Of a stretch of DNA of 64,000 bases, positions 27,376 to 37,351 are shown in pieces (the first letter of the stretch is position 1; every line of letters starts with the position of its first letter). The stretch is from Apostichopus japonicus (taxonomy: Eukaryota; Echinodermata; Holothuroidea; Aspidochirotida; Stichopodidae): assembly GCF_037975245.1 (NCBI RefSeq), contig NC_092583.1:17816764-17880763 (forward strand), given 5' to 3'. Both the position numbers and the translations under genes were made by a program. The notes below the pieces were generated by a model. It was not told where the DNA came from. It did not search any database and was given only the letters and a program-made list of their open reading frames with translations.

Positions 27376-28093
27376 ATTACCAGTAATGGCATATAAATTC
27401 TGACTGGTACCTTCAGCAAAGAATTGGCTATATAGGGATCACCACCAGCTAACAGATGGATGATAGCTCAGTTTGTAGAAGCACAGGACATATCAATTAC
27501 CAGTAATATCTTCTGAGTTTTCACTGGTACCTTCAGCAAAGATTTGGCTATATAGGGATCACCACCAGCTAACAGATGGATCATAGCTCAGTTTGTAGAA
27601 GCACAGGACATATCAATTACCAGTAATATCTTCTGTGTTTTCACTGGTACCTTCAGCAAAGATTTGGCTATATAGGGATCACCACCAGCAAACAGATGGA
27701 TCATAGCTCAGTTTGTAGAAGCACAGGACATATCAATTACCAGTAATAGCTTCTGAGTTTTGACTGGTACCTTCAGCAAAGATTTGGCTATATAGGAATC
27801 ACCACCAGCTAACAGATGGATCATAGCTCAGTTTGTAGAAGCACAGGACATATCAATTAACATTAATAGCTTCTGAGTTTTCACTGGTACCTTCAGCAAA
27901 GATTTGGCAATATAGGGATCACAACCAGCTAACAGATGGATCATAGCTCAGTTTGTAGAACCACAGGACATATCAATTACCAGTAAGATCTTCTGAGTTC
28001 TGACTGGTACCTTCAGCAAAGCATTGGCTATATAGGGATCACCACCAGCTAACAGATGGATCCTAGTTCAGTTTGTAGAAGCACAGGACATAT
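27376..28093. repeat. 120-bp tandem repeat, 6 copies, containing half a tRNA-like promoter
   Basis: The period is exactly 120. Each unit contains ctggtaccttcagcaaag, ggctatatagggatcacca and the tRNA A-box-like tagctcagtttgtagaagc. In the last copy the tRNA-like part continues (28094-28130) into a B-box-like ggttcaaat, which the other copies lack. The array therefore seems to have grown from the 5' part of a tRNA-derived SINE. Confidence 0.9.
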
Positions 28094-28132
28094 GATTCTG
28101 AGGTCATTGGTTCAAATATACATTCTAGCCCT
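28060..28132 (+). mobile_element. tRNA-derived SINE head
   Basis: Sequence tagttcagtttgtagaagc (A box-like), then a short anticodon-arm-like stretch and gtcattggttcaaatatac (B box-like) are spaced as in a tRNA. Base pairing is too poor for a working tRNA. It caps the 120-bp array. Confidence 0.5.
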
Positions 28133-28542
28133 AAATTCTTTGCTCTTTCCAAATTTATTTATAGTTTCCCAATCAGTTTGGCACTGTTCATTTATTTAAT
28201 TTCTTATTTAAATTCAGCACTTGTACAAAGGATAATTACAATGATGATGTCAAATGCTTGGCTTAGACATGATGTTTTGATGTTACTTCATTGTTTCATA
28301 TTTATACTAACAACATCAGCTATAAGTAGTATTCTGTTATCTATGGCAACAAACTAGTTAATAGTTGTTATGTTAAACTTCTGTCTCAGTATTAAGTGTG
28401 AATTTTCTGGAAATTTCAATATGGTATTGAAATGTACCATGAGCTTAAAATGTACTGTATTTAATGGTCTGTAACACAGTAACATGGTAATTCCAATAAA
28501 TCAGCATATTCATTTGTTATCCAACCAGAAATTCTCATCACC

Positions 28543-31500
28543 TCAATTTCCAACGTCCATATTCTTCTCTTCGTCTGCATCCTTTGGTTTTGGTCTGCCG
28601 CCCCCAGTTTGGCCTTGTTTCCAAAGATCAATTCCATGTTGTTTCTTGAGATGGTTTTTTAAACTGACCTTGTGAGTGAATGCCCTTAGGCAATGATCAC
28701 AGCTGTATGGCTGTTCTCCAGTATGCTGTCGAATGTGGTGATGCATGTTTGATTTCTGAGAGAACCCTCTCTGACAAAAAGGACATTTGAAAGGCAATTC
28801 AACTCTGTGAATGATCTCATGTCTTCTAAGATGCTCCTTGGTGGACATCATCTTACCACACATCCCACATGCAACCTTATGTAGTTCCCTCTCGTGGACA
28901 TAGCGGAAATGTTTGAAGAGAGCTGAGGCAGTCATTTCCTTATTGCAATGCTTACATCTTGCTCTAGCCTTGCCTTTGTTGTGTACTTGCCTCACATGGT
29001 TTCCATACCCATTGTTCCTGTAATACTTTCCACATATTTCACAGAGGGTTACTCCAGTGTTTGCAGCACAGTGGTGTAAATTTGTCAACCTTTGACCTTT
29101 AATTTTAGAATGACATTTATTACAATGCTTGTCCACATGCATCCATCTTCTTATGTAGGTAATAAACTCCTCCATTTCTATCAGTGAAAATTCTGAAAAA
29201 GGCTCATTTTTTGAGAGATTTGTTCCGTTTTTTGTCAATCCCTTGAGAGAGTTCTTTTCTTTCATTTGCCCTCTTGAAACCTCGTCATTCTGGAGTCCTT
29301 CCAATCTGCTTTTAGGAGTTTCACCCAAACTATTCATTTCTTTATCTTTGCCAGTCTGATTGGTTACACCAGTATCCATGACAACCTGACCATCTCCTTG
29401 ATTGGCTGTAGCAATTTCCTCCTCAGTGTTATTGCTTTTACCTTGATTGATGGTGGCTGTTTCACCTAACGCTGGCTCATCACTCCCTTCATGCTTATAA
29501 ACCTGTTCACTGTCTGTAACAGGGTCATTGTAGACTGGCACTACAAAAGTTTCATCAAAATCCTCAACACCTGTCTTTGTCTTGTCTAAGACTGACTTGT
29601 CTTCCTCCGCTGCTGCTGCTGCTAATTTCCCATTTTCTTTTGACTTTGAAGTTTCAACGACAAACTTTAGCAAACTTTCTTCAGATCCAGGAACTGTCTC
29701 TTTGTCTAGATATTCTTGGAGGGGCTCAACTATATCAGGATGGGCAAGCAGAAGGTGATCACAGGCAAAAACAGGAGAGGTTGTCTGAAATTCACAGACC
29801 TTACAGCTGAAAGTGATCTCCATTTCCCTCCAAGATATTGCCCTGTATGGAATGAAGGAAACACAGTAGACTTGAAAGGTACCAAACCTTTACCAGAAAG
29901 CCACATCTACTGCAAGCAACAATCATGAAACTCATGCTTACCATCTTTTCAAGGATTTTACACACTAAACTCTTTTTAACTCAAATGACCTTTGACCTAA
30001 AAAGTTCTTGACCTCAAATAGTATGAACCACATATTGAGTATAATATACAATCAAGATTTCATTCTAAAGTTATCACATGTAGTTTGTTAAGTCTTTAAC
30101 CTTTCATGTCCTTCAAATGTCCTTTGACCTCCCAAGAAATATCACTTAGGCTGGAGCTTGGGCTGAACACCAAACAGCAACAATTTGGCTAATGTTCAAT
30201 TTCATACATTTTAAGACGATAGTTGGGGTGTGGATGGGTGCGTGTGCATAGTAGCACACTTCTGAAAGACAGGACGGTTAATAGTTGCCATTAGTGATGT
30301 GGGTTACTCAAATGGTTACTGCACTGTAGCTGCGTTATGGATTAATGTAATGTTCATTGCTTAAGCATATCTTTTTGGTTGCGGAACACATCTTGACCAG
30401 GAAGAGCAAAATGCTTCCATAGGTCAACAAACTGCTGCTCTTACCACTTTGGAGGATTTCTTGGTTTCTTTACTTTGGGAGGTGTTGAATCATTGGTATC
30501 CCTTTCCTCTTGAAGTGAGTCAGTATTGGTATCACTAACCAGATCAAACTCTTCTTTGAGTCTTGCCTCTTGACCAGGAGATATGTCTTGTATAGTTCCA
30601 CCAGCAGTCATTTCGTCAGCCAATTCATACATTAACGTTACTGCTGGAGTCTCATCAGGTACTAAAGAGAAATGTTTCAAACACAAAGATTTTCTACCAA
30701 AATTTGCAAGAGTAAAGATTTTCAAATCCAAGCCATTCATATATCTTACTAAGAAAGTTCTTTGAAAGTTGCACACAGCTTAACTCAGAAAAGACTACAC
30801 CATGAGTACAAAATCACTAAGGGAGCAATGTCTTCTAAAGCAGGGGAGGGGAGTGGCTAAATTAAGGTGAAGAATTCCAAAGAGGAACAATACTAACATA
30901 CTGCTAAATACAGTGTGTCACTGTATACATGGCAACAGTATACATGGCTATAGCTATACATAGCTATAGAATCACTGGTATAAATTCCACACCAATGAAG
31001 GAGGAAGCAACAAACAATCTGAAAACTCATTCTTGTTTCTAATGCCCACCTTTTGTTTTTTTCCGATCAGTACCTGCTGATTTTTTCTGAGACCTTTTCC
31101 TTTTACGTGTGGACACCATAGTTTTTCTTCTAGGCAGACTGCTCTCTGGAACTGTTTCAACTGTTACTTGGTTTTTATCCCTGTAGAGACAAATTACTGA
31201 GGTATTAATAGGAAGCTTGCATTACTGTATTAATACTTAATATAATATACCAGATGAATAATACTTTATTATAATACCTCAAACTCTGAGAGAAAAGAAT
31301 ATTTAGCCTGAAACAGTCTTCTGTGTTACTTCAGCAACAAGTACCAACAAAAAGTCCAATTTAAACCTAACTTAGAGTGAGGTACTTTGTGTTGAATTGT
31401 ATTTTTATGTCACTGTTACCAAGCCATAATACTCAGGCATAAATCAACATCCCTTAATGTAAATAAAAGATCTGTGTGCTTAAAATACTTTGGCAGCAAC

Positions 31501-32539
31501 ACAGAACATTGTAAAACCACATTTTCAATGTAATTTTACTTTCCATTGGCAAATCTATGAAAGTTTTCCCCTGATTCCATCTTTCCTAGTGCAATATGGT
31601 GGACTACAGAGAACTTTATCTTTCATTTTACAACCAAGGACGATACCACCTGATTGTTGTATGTTCAGCACAAATTGCAACTTAAACCATTTGCTGTTTC
31701 AGAACACACAGATCCAAACAGGCCTTGCCTGAATGTCAGTGTCACTGAAACTGCAGAGAAACAAAATAAAATTAAAATAAAATAAAATAATATAAACAAA
31801 ATAAAATTATGGTATCAGGTTAATATGAGCCATCATGAAAAGGTACAGGTTTATAACAAACTATTTCCCAATTACCCAATTACAACCCCCCCCCCTCTAC
31901 CCCTACCCCCCACTTCAGGTGAGAATTCACACAAAGTAAAATTTAATACTTGCTTTAATTATGCATTAAATATTAAACCATCAAAATGAAACTGTATGAA
32001 CTCAAACAATCGCTCAAGGGCATGTACCTTCATTGAGAGGATTACTGCTCTTTATATTACCCTTAATGTCACTAAACAATTTGGAATACTAGAATCTGCA
32101 TATTACACCTTGTCAGCTTTCAGGAACTTTAAGGAACTTACCTGGCCGCAATACGTTGAGATGGTGCACGCCTTCTAGCGATGGGTTCATCACATTTTAC
32201 AGCTGATTCCCTCTCCCCAGATGTTTTATTGCTGTCATCAATAGTTGCTTGTCCCTTCATAAGAGAAGACTGAGTCAAACTGGAGACAAATAGAGGCTGT
32301 TCTAAAGCATGCAGTCGACTCATGCAAGTTTGCATATCACAATGTACTTTGTGTACATCCAACAGATGATGGGCTAGTTCCTCATTAGTCCATCCACCTC
32401 TGTCTCTCAGATCTTCCCATTTATCAATGGCTTCCTCCAGAGTGATAAGAGTCCTTTCATGTTTCTTGGATTTTGACTTCTTAGATTTGTGAAGCTTGAC
32501 CTTTAGTCTATCACTGTGCAATCCTTTTACAGAAGACAT
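28543..32539 (-). CDS. C2H2 zinc-finger protein ZNF-B, four exons, 681 residues, paralogue of ZNF-A
   Basis: Exons 32539-32142, 31180-31050, 30661-30445 and 29842-28543 join to 2046 nt in one frame with consistent phases (2, 1, 2) and GT...AG ends. The ATG at 32539 has a good context (CAAAATGT). The N-terminus is Lys-rich (KLHKSKKSKSKKHER) and followed by a predicted helical WEDLRDRGGWTNEELAHHLL segment. Exon 2 is basic (RKRKRSQKK), exon 3 acidic. The last exon mirrors ZNF-A: an isolated finger near residue 262 (CKVCEFQTTSP, versus CKLCNYNTTSP in ZNF-A), a short leader-like motif SLLKFVV, an acidic linker, then a ribbon-like unit and five C2H2 fingers at about 485-657, ending HGIDLWKQGQTGGGRPK. 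In both genes this exon starts with phase 2 just before a W-R-x-M motif. Probable nuclear DNA-binding protein. The order of fingers is the same in both paralogues; the other exons share no clear similarity. Confidence 0.88.
29986..29998 (-). promoter_or_regulatory. perfect DR1 nuclear-receptor-type motif
   Basis: TGACCTTTGACCT is the reverse complement of AGGTCAAAGGTCA, the DR1 consensus bound by RXR/HNF4/COUP-type receptors. It lies in the last ZNF-B intron. A one-mismatch copy follows at 30118-30130. It is probably carried by an interspersed repeat, so function is not implied. Confidence 0.4.
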
Positions 32540-32879
32540 TTTGTTGAAATATTAATTGGACCCAGGAAAGAAAGAAATAATTATCACTCAGCAACTTTAA
32601 ATATTTCACAATAGCGGGCTGACAGATATATTGTTTCCAATTCTTTCCTCCATGATCCTTAGGGAAAGTTGCTTAATACCATTACATCTGTAAAAAAACA
32701 AGAATCAGTAAAACTGTAACAATTGCAATAGTATGAAAGGATAAACGGAGTCAAACCCATTTTACATTCATCCAAGTTTTCCTTTTTCATAAATATAGTA
32801 CAAATAAAGCACAAATTTCACTCAACCTCTGTTCTGGGTGGAGACGTGATCACACTGTGGCATCAAAACTATATTAATA

Positions 32880-32935
32880 ATTATCTATATATTAATGATA
32901 TATATTAATAATATAATATAATAATAATATAATTT
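32880..32935. repeat. AT-rich simple sequence (taata/atataat)
   Basis: Low-complexity tattaataatataatataat sequence upstream of ZNF-B. Confidence 0.8.
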
Positions 32936-33129
32936 GCTAACATAGCCAGCGGAACCAACATAGCCATGGAGATAGCTAACGTTGAACTTCAAAGATTTTC
33001 AAAAACAGATCTGTAAATGGTGTATGCCTAGGCTTGTTGAGTTGTTCTCAAAAGCAATTTGTGAAAGAGAGATTTTGCTCAAAAGTTTTACCTAGCTTAG
33101 CCTGACAGCGACAATAAAGGCACCATTGG

Positions 33130-33496
33130 TTAAAGGGTGTGAAGACTCGCGCACAAAGAAACGTCTCATGCCGGTAATCTGACCTAGTTTCGAATGAGGT
33201 GTAACAGAAGTGTTAGACACCACCATTGATCCCAGAAAATACACACACAGCTTGCTACCGTCGGTAATTAGACCCTAGTGTACAGTCAATACATACAGCT
33301 ATGGTCAATACCCACAACACAGTGTACATAGCAGCAATGGACATCTCAAGTCTAGATAAAAGATAACAAGGTATCACGTTTCATTACTGTCTGCATTTTA
33401 TAGCGACATGAAAAAAACTTCACTCTGCAAGCAACGGAAGGTTAACTTTTTCAGAGGGCGGCACACGGTTTGGGGCGAGTCTTCAATTGCCTTTAA
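33130..33496. mobile_element. TTAA-flanked MITE, family 1, copy B (inverted relative to copy A)
   Basis: The 367-bp element is bounded by TTAA. On the minus strand it begins TTAAAGGCAATTGAAGACTC and runs parallel to copy A, including the shared CCGCCCTCTGAAAAAGTTAAC block. It lies about 590 bp upstream of the ZNF-B start codon. Confidence 0.8.
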
Positions 33497-34450
33497 GCCT
33501 TGGTTTTGTTCACGCGTTGCCTGGCTTTCTGCAATTACTCCTATTCCATATAGTTGTACCAACTACCACACTAATAATTGTTTTGCTCAAATTCAAACAG
33601 GTAAACAGTAGGCTGGCCAGGTTGTATGTAGGCAGGCTATGTGTACTGAAGGCTAGGACCTGCCAGACTCGCATCGAGTTAGACCCCGACAGTTAACACT
33701 GGAGAATGCTAGGCAACTAGTGTACGTACGGGTAATGCAAATTAGGCATAGGCTACAGTTTCTTAATACTGGTTAGAGGAACGGATGAAGGAAAGAACTT
33801 AGGCCTAGCCTAGTAAAGCGTAATGTAGACCAGCCAATGACTATAGTATAACGCCAGGCTAAGTGTAGGCTACTACGCCTAAATCTGAAGCAAGCAGACA
33901 GCCTGTTGTGAAATTGTGTATCATCCAAAACATTGAAAGTTAAGAACGATACGAAGATTTGAACATCGGCTTGAACGCTTAGCGTCAGACGTAACCCATA
34001 TTAATTCCGTCAAAGTTTGGTCATTAGTGATCGAAGTGCAAGCAGGGTAGGTTTTAATTATATGAACTCACCAGTACTTTAAGAGAAACGCATACGACAT
34101 GTTTAATAATTACTACATACTGAAAATAAATATAAACAACACAATAGATCAACACTATATGTTCACCAAGCATATATCGCAGCAGACGATTGAAGGCGCT
34201 ATTGACAAACGGATGAACCGAGACGTATATATATGAACAGCTGAATGGAATTACGTCATATATATAGTAAATACGAATAATGCACCAATATATGGTTTCA
34301 TTATTATTGTTTTATAAACACAATGACTATGGTGCTGAAATATCCACTGTGGGTGGTCAAGTTCATGAATATTTGTCTGTGACTTTTTGCCTAGCTGAAT
34401 TATTTTTCATTGGAAAAGTTCGATAACTACTTTCGTACATATGTTATTTA
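33497..34450. other. no supported gene
   Basis: Non-repetitive intergenic sequence upstream of ZNF-B. No exon or organised repeat was recognised. Confidence 0.35.
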
Positions 34451-34482
34451 GCCTCTGAAGAAGATCCTGAAACGTCAGGCCA
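34451..34482 (+). ncRNA. hammerhead-ribozyme-like motif, decayed copy
   Basis: GCCT-CTGAAGA-AGATCC-TGAAAC-GTC-AGGCC resembles a hammerhead core, but the 3' half of stem II is missing relative to the copy at 36050-36090. It is followed by a block (acttttacacattctcttac) shared with that copy. Confidence 0.45.
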
Positions 34483-34814
34483 ACTTACTTTTACACATTC
34501 TCTTACACAGGCTCTCTAGTGGATAAGCAGTTTGTTAACAGTTTTATTTTATTTTACTTCCGTACGTATCAGAAGGTAAGAACTGATCCATCCTGCCAGG
34601 GGCAACAGCTTTGTTTATCAATGTTGAAGTCGAGTCCTGGTCCTTTGCGTCCGAGCACTGCATCTTTTGCAATTACGAGTCCGGGTTTCTTGACCGATGC
34701 CGAGTTTCTTGATTCTCACACCAAGTTATAAGCTAACAAATGTAAAGCTGGATTATAATCCTAACCGGGTCATGCCAAAGACCTGAACAAAATAAAATTC
34801 GAAACCCGATCACG

Positions 34815-35159
34815 TTCAACCACTGGCGTTTTCCTACTAATACTCTGCACAGTACTCTTGGTGTCCTAAAAGTCAACGATGTTCAAATTTCCATGATGTG
34901 TACTTTTATTTACAATGCACTGCCTCGTGTCTTTCGAAATATTGTACACCCAAGATATGGGTGAGATATCCCAGAGGTCACGAGAACAAATGTAATATTC
35001 TCTGTCACTAGACACCTCTCTAAACATGGAAAGTTTCTGCTAAACAATTACTGTTATAAAATATGTAATAATCTCCCAAATGGTATTAGACATTCGAAAT
35101 CATGTGCTTCATTTAGGTATCAACTAAAGAGTTATCTAACTTCCAAGTACCGTGGTTGA
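34815..35159 (+). pseudogene. C-terminal fragment of a non-LTR retrotransposon reverse transcriptase
   Basis: The 115-codon frame has one internal TGA (in HPRYG*DIPEVTRTN). It carries the pattern typical of the C-terminal end of CR1/Rex/Daphne-like ORF2 proteins: MMCTFIYNALPRVFRNI, then a TRHLSKHGKF segment, then ICNNLPNGIRHSKSCASF and RYQLKSYL before the terminal stop. The upstream catalytic domain is absent. A dead 3' end of a retrotransposon; clade not certain. Confidence 0.65.
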
Positions 35160-36049
35160 TAATATTGTCAATTTTGTTTTGTACATTTTGTTTTTCTTTC
35201 TTACTTTGTTCTGTTATTTTCTGTCTTCTTCTTTAGGGTTACTAGCTTTGATAAACATTTTATTTTTTTCTAGTATCCTGTTTATACCATTACTGCACTG
35301 TTTTTGTCTATGTATATACGAAATATATTTACTGAACTGAATTGACCATGGGACTTTGCTGCCTTCTTACCCGGACGCCGCCTGCAGATTTATCATTGCA
35401 ATGATAAATGTGAACTGGGTTTAGAAGGACATGGGTGTATTCCTGCCTTCCAGGGCGTCACTGGATCACTGAATGAGCAGAAATGAGCAAACAAATTTTT
35501 ATTGTAATGTAAGTCTACTTCATATTCCTTGAACTTACTTTTAAGAAGATATAATACGACAGGATGCTACATATGAAATACCGTTATAAGACCGTTCCAA
35601 GACTAAAATGTTAAACGACCAATTGTGCACTAACAAAAATAGATATCTGCTTGAGAAATACTTTCCCTCCTCGGCCCATAATTGTTTTTTAAATTCATTG
35701 AAAAAACTTTCAGAAGAATAGACTCACACAAGCATGAGAAATAGTTTATATTATTTCCCCAGTCCCACCTCGGTACCTGCCCCTCACAAGCTCCCAATTA
35801 AAGAGGATAGTCCACGGGGAATTTAGCGACTCATGAAAGAAGAACATCCAGGCTGTCAAGAGAACTTTGCATGTAATTCCGGCATTAAATTTTTAATTAA
35901 AATTGTCACAGTTTGTACCATAAGTTAAATTCAAACAAACGTGTGATGTCATTGTTGCGTACTGACAGCAAAATATTTTAACATGTTAGCTGTTAGCAAA
36001 GTGCTTATCCACTAAAGAGCCTGTGTAAGAGAATGTGTAAAAGTTAAAT

Positions 36050-36090
36050 GGCCTGACGTTTCGATCCTAGCAGGATCTTCTTCAGAGGCT
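36050..36090 (-). ncRNA. hammerhead-ribozyme-like motif, best copy
   Basis: The minus strand reads GCCT (stem I), CTGAAGA (matches the core CUGANGA), A-GATCC-TGCTA-GGATC (stem II hairpin with one extra A), GAAA (core), then AC/GT as a two-base-pair stem III without loop, GTC (cleavage-type triplet) and AGGC, which pairs with GCCT. Short stem III is known for hammerheads in Penelope-like elements and retrozymes. Activity is unproven and the extra A is atypical. Confidence 0.55.
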
Positions 36091-36343
36091 GAACACATGT
36101 TGTTATTCTATTTTCTTTCACTGTGTTGTTTTGAACTTAGGGCCCATTGTGGGATCCAATACGAACCCTTAATAGCCTGAGTAATTATCTATGATATGCA
36201 TCATTTCGGGAAGGACATGTTAGTTAAACGTCCATCTATGCCCTTCGAAAGTGACGAATTTAGCATGCAATGCAGTGGAGCAATTAATTGAGGTACGACA
36301 CCAATGGACTATGTTGAAGCGTATGGATAAGAATATTGCCTAT

Positions 36344-36999
36344 TTAAAGGAATGTTTTAGAGAAAAATGGGATCCAGTCCGTCCGGTCAAATCATGTTTT
36401 GTGATGAATTTTAGTTTCTGTGATAGAGTGCTTGAAATGTTGGCCTGTCCTGCCAGAAAATTTTAATCCAACACTGACTTACGTGGAGACGTGACGTCAG
36501 TGCGGCTAATTGGTCAGAAGCGATCTGAGCTTGGCCTTAATACAATACACAGGAATGTGTACAGACTTCGCATATGCTTGTGAGTCAAAAAATCTCTCAA
36601 ATAACAAATATCTGAACAACATATTATGAAGAAAACCGAGCTAGGGAATTTTGGAACGTTTTAGCTCTCCAAAAGATTGCTAACTTGCAACTTCTCTAGG
36701 AAATTTCAATCTAAATCGCTATTTTATTTTCAGTAAATCGCTATTTTTAACTTTCCTCGCTACAGTGTAGCATGCTAATGATAGCGTCTTTGTAGCCACC
36801 GAAACGAATTGCTGCAATGGCGTCACCGTCGCTCATCGTTCTCCACTGATCAAAATATATTAGATTAAGTTGGCGCGAGGTTCAAATATTCACTTCTCCT
36901 GATTCATAGGATGAAAAATCCCCGAACTAGAACTGTAGCGCTGAAAAAATATGGAGTTTTTCATACACCCAAAAGACTGCCACTAAAAAAATCCTTTAA
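36344..36999. mobile_element. TTAA-flanked MITE, family 2, copy C
   Basis: The 656-bp element starts TTAAAGGAATGTTTTAG and ends CTAAAAAAATCCTTTAA. It aligns in inverse orientation with 52615-53259 through blocks such as tggcctgtcctgccag and ttgctaacttgcaactt. No transposase is seen. It carries a TGACGTCA palindrome (36492-36499). It ends about 350 bp upstream of the NDUFB3 start codon. Confidence 0.8.
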
Positions 37000-37351
37000 A
37001 TTTGCGTTCAGTTTTATAACAGATTCCGTCACAATGATTCATTCGAAATATAAACTATTCAAGCTTATTGCACTTTCTTTATCGGAAAATATATTGACTA
37101 TGTTTATAGGCTATAGCTTCGCACCCATGGGTCCTACTTCGCATCCAATTGGGGCAGTGGGGGGGGGGGGGTAAAACCCGTTGATGTGAAAGACATTCTA
37201 CACAACTGTATATTATATGTATTGTTGTAGAGCTTTTCAGGAATGAGGATTTAATTACATATTTGGCGTTCCATACTTCGCAACCCAACAATCAAAGAAC
37301 TGACCTGCTCCCACTAGCTCTCCAACAGGGTTTATCTGTCAGTTGCGAAAG

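Larger units (their letters stand above)
34451..36090. mobile_element. retroelement remnant between inverted terminal sequences
   Basis: Inverted copies of an approximately 85-bp sequence (hammerhead-like motif plus ttacacattctcttacacag and tagtggataagca) bound this 1.64-kb region: 34451-34532 on plus and about 36005-36090 on minus. Inside lie the retrotransposon fragment at 34815-35159 and unrecognised sequence. It could be one composite element or two nearby insertions in opposite orientation. Confidence 0.55.

Noticed and set aside
27376..28093. CRISPR-like array
   Set aside because: The units are contiguous with no unique spacers and the genome is eukaryotic; it is a tandem repeat.
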